DNA of 15,339 nt, from contig DISE01000037.1 of the NCBI GenBank assembly GCA_002421865.1, positions 1-15,339 on the forward strand, read 5' to 3'. Under the pieces are notes generated by a model, which saw only the letters and a program-made list of their open reading frames with translations, ran no database searches and was not told the origin of the DNA. The position numbers and the translations under genes were made by a program. Below are positions 13,663 through 15,339 of this stretch, piece by piece. Origin of the DNA: Castellaniella sp. UBA6218. Its GTDB lineage: Bacteria > Pseudomonadota > Gammaproteobacteria > Burkholderiales > Burkholderiaceae_B. The first letter of the stretch is position 1. The number at the start of each line of letters is the position of its first letter.

Positions 13663-13713
13663 AGGGCGTTTTGCCCTTAAACTAAAAGATTGCCCCTACG
13701 GACTCCAGGGGCA
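13663..13713 (+). promoter_or_regulatory. Two tandem hairpins between yqaA and the DUF3683 gene
   Basis: AGGGC (13663-13667) pairs with GCCCT (13673-13677) around loop GTTTT. TGCCCCT (13691-13697) pairs perfectly with AGGGGCA (13707-13713) around a 9-base loop. An AT-rich stretch TTAAACTAAAAGAT separates them. On the plus strand neither is followed by a U-run; on the minus strand the second is followed by ATCTTTTAG. They may end the yqaA transcript or lie in the leader of the flavoprotein gene, whose ATG is 20 bases downstream. A possible -10, TATAAG, lies at 13643-13648. Confidence 0.4.
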
Positions 13714-13732
13714 CCGACATCTCGACACCCTC

Positions 13733-15339
13733 ATGAACGCCCCTGTCGCCCGCGAACTGCTCGCATCCCCCCAGGCGCCGCGCCTGCGTGAAATCCCCTA
13801 CAACTACACCTCCTGGTCGGACCGCGAAATCGTCTGCCGGCTGCTGGGCGAGGAGTCCTGGCGGGTGCTGTCCGAACTGCGCTCGCAAAGGCGCACCGGC
13901 CGCTCGGCCCGGATGCTGTTCGAAGTACTGGGCGACATCTGGGTGGTGCTGCGCAACCCTTACCTCCAGGATGACCTGCTGGACGACCCGAAGCGTCGGC
14001 ACCTGCTGATCGAGGCCCTGAACCACCGGCTGGCCGAGATCGACCACCGCCGCGACGACGACCATGGCCCGCGCGACGCCCAGGTCCAGAAGCTGCTGGC
14101 GGCCGCCCGGGCCGCCGTCGCGGACTTCGAGGGCCGTTTTGTCGAAACGGCCGAGTTGCGCCAGGCGACCCTGAGGAAACTGTCCCGCCTGACCCGCCGC
14201 GACAACATCCGCTTCGACGGCCTGTCGCGCGTCTCGCACGTCACCGACGCCACCGACTGGCGCGTGGAGTATCCCTTCGTCGTACTGACCCCCGACACCG
14301 AGGACGAGATCGCCGCCCTGGTGCGCGCCTGTATCCGCCTGGGCCTGACCATCATCCCGCGCGGAGGCGGCACCGGCTACACCGGCGGAGCCATCCCGCT
14401 GTCCTGGCGCTCGGTGGTCATCAACACCGAAAAGCTCGACGCCATCGGCCCGGTCGAGGCCGTCACGCTTCCAGGGGTCGAGACGCCCGTCCACACGGTC
14501 CTGACCGGCGCAGGCGTGGTGACGCGCCGCGTGGCCGAGGCCGCCGAGGCCGCCGGGCACGTCTTCGCCGTGGATCCCACCTCGGCCGACGCATCCTGCG
14601 TGGGCGGCAACGTCGCCATGAACGCCGGAGGCAAAAAGGCCGTGCTCTGGGGCACGGCGCTCGACAACCTGGCCTGGTGGCGCATGGTGGACCCTCAGGG
14701 CAACTGGCTGGAGGTCACCCGCCTCGGCCACAACCTGGGCAAGATCCACGAGGTCGACGAGGCCCGTTTCGAGCTCAAATGGTTCGACGGCGCCAAGCGG
14801 CCCGGACAGGTCCCGCTCAAGAGCGAAATCCTGGCCATCGAAGGCCGGCGGTTCCGCAAGGCCGGCCTGGGCAAGGACGTCACCGACAAGTTCCTCGCCG
14901 GCCTGCCCGGCGTGCAGAAGGAGGGCTGTGACGGCCTGATCACAGCCGCGCGCTGGATCCTGCACCGCATGCCGACGCACACGCGCACCGTCTGCATGGA
15001 ATTCTTCGGCCAGGCAAAGCTGGCCGTTCCCTCCATCGTCGAGGTGAAGCAATATCTGGACACCCGGGGCCGCGCCCAGGGCGTACTGCTGGCCGGCCTC
15101 GAACACCTGGACGAACGCTACCTGCGCGCGGTCGGCTATGCCACCAAGAGCAAACGCGGCACCCTGCCCAAGATGGTCCTGATCGGCGACATCGTCGGCG
15201 ACGACGAGCACGCCGTGGCGCTGGCCGCCAGCGAGGTCGTCCGCATCGCCAATTCGCGCCACGGCGAGGGATTCATCGCCGCCAGCCCGGAAGCCCGCAA
15301 GAAATTCTGGCTGGACCGCGCCCGCACCGCCGCCATCGC
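13733..15339 (+). CDS. Large FAD-linked oxidoreductase with DUF3683-type N-terminus, 3'-truncated by the window edge
   Basis: The frame is open from ATG 13733 to the last base (535 codons visible, no stop). Residues 20-100 (IPYNYTSWSDREIVCRLLGE; RTGRSARMLFEVLGDIWVV; RNPYLQDDLLDDPKRR) look like the DUF3683 region of large betaproteobacterial FAD/FMN oxidoreductases. Next comes a VAO/PCMH-type FAD domain from about 160: YPFVVLTPDTEDEIAALV (180-197), the FAD pyrophosphate loop PRGGGTGYTGGA (209-220), TGAGVVTRRVAEAAEAAG (258-275) and CVGGNVAMNAGGKKAVLWGT (289-308). Related proteins oxidise 2-hydroxy acids such as D-lactate and usually carry Fe-S and cysteine-rich C-terminal domains; those would lie beyond the window. 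Substrate is unknown. No clear Shine-Dalgarno precedes the ATG, and no alternative in-frame start is visible just upstream. Confidence 0.9.
   Translation, partial: MNAPVARELLASPQAPRLREIPYNYTSWSDREIVCRLLGEESWRVLSELRSQRRTGRSARMLFEVLGDIWVVLRNPYLQDDLLDDPKRRHLLIEALNHRLAEIDHRRDDDHGPRDAQVQKLLAAARAAVADFEGRFVETAELRQATLRKLSRLTRRDNIRFDGLSRVSHVTDATDWRVEYPFVVLTPDTEDEIAALVRACIRLGLTIIPRGGGTGYTGGAIPLSWRSVVINTEKLDAIGPVEAVTLPGVETPVHTVLTGAGVVTRRVAEAAEAAGHVFAVDPTSADASCVGGNVAMNAGGKKAVLWGTALDNLAWWRMVDPQGNWLEVTRLGHNLGKIHEVDEARFELKWFDGAKRPGQVPLKSEILAIEGRRFRKAGLGKDVTDKFLAGLPGVQKEGCDGLITAARWILHRMPTHTRTVCMEFFGQAKLAVPSIVEVKQYLDTRGRAQGVLLAGLEHLDERYLRAVGYATKSKRGTLPKMVLIGDIVGDDEHAVALAASEVVRIANSRHGEGFIAASPEARKKFWLDRARTAAI

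Noticed and set aside
13691..13713. Intrinsic terminator for a minus-strand transcript
   Set aside because: The hairpin followed by ATCTTTTAG fits the minus strand, but no credible minus-strand gene ends there.
13682..15262. 526-codon open frame on the minus strand
   Set aside because: It is antisense to the DUF3683 flavoprotein gene, whose plus-strand frame has clear FAD-binding motifs. The antisense product has shadow-type composition and no recognisable motif.
1..15339. CRISPR arrays, tRNA/rRNA genes, insertion sequences, phage genes, toxin-antitoxin pairs, defence islands
   Set aside because: I looked for regularly spaced repeats, tRNA-like arms, transposase motifs and small paired ORFs and found none. 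Gene content and codon style are uniform across the window.

Overview
The window looks like ordinary chromosome from a GC-rich betaproteobacterium. It most resembles the Burkholderiales family Alcaligenaceae (Bordetella/Achromobacter-like). The basis is strong G/C preference at third codon positions, protein wording close to that group, the gene order ubiE / Tim44-like / ubiJ / ubiB, and a large DUF3683-type flavoprotein. I see no insertion sequence, phage gene, tRNA, rRNA or CRISPR array, and no broken gene. Genes are tightly packed and no gene-free stretch exceeds about 225 bases.

Layout. (1) 1-1543 (+): the 3' part of thiG, then thiD; both belong to thiamine biosynthesis. (2) 1616-2296 (+): a protein-L-isoaspartate methyltransferase-like protein (pcm) with a perfect TATAAT box upstream. 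(3) 7084-2286 (-): ubiE, a membrane-anchored Tim44-domain protein, ubiJ, ubiB and rfaE2. The first four form a ubiquinone-related cluster. rfaE2 (heptose-1-phosphate adenylyltransferase for LPS) is coupled to the ubiB stop codon through TGATG. Several strong hairpins and possible promoters divide this run into about three transcription units. (4) 7276-9308 (+): phoB and phoR with a 4-base ATGA overlap, the phosphate-starvation two-component system, here without adjacent pst/phoU genes. (5) 10835-9327 (-): biosynthetic threonine deaminase ilvA, convergent with phoR. (6) 11059-13608 (+): a membrane-anchored sensor diguanylate cyclase (periplasmic sensor, PAS, GGDEF) followed by a YqaA-type membrane protein. 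(7) 13733 to the right edge (+): the N-terminal 535 codons of a large FAD-linked oxidoreductase with a DUF3683-type N-terminus.

How they work together. UbiE is a quinone-ring C-methyltransferase, UbiJ a lipid-binding assembly factor and UbiB an atypical kinase/ATPase, so the minus-strand cluster serves membrane ubiquinone synthesis. The Tim44-like protein in the middle has no established role there and is the most interesting functional unknown. PhoBR senses phosphate limitation, the GGDEF protein would turn an external signal into c-di-GMP, and ThiG/ThiD and IlvA are housekeeping biosynthesis.

I found no clear previously undescribed system. The points worth a second look are the Tim44 protein inside the ubi cluster, a family of similar GCCGCCC/GGGCGGC hairpins, periodic repeats upstream of the Tim44 gene, a hairpin where the ubiJ ribosome-binding site should be, a non-canonical motif in the Pcm-like protein, and a lost inhibitory site in the diguanylate cyclase.
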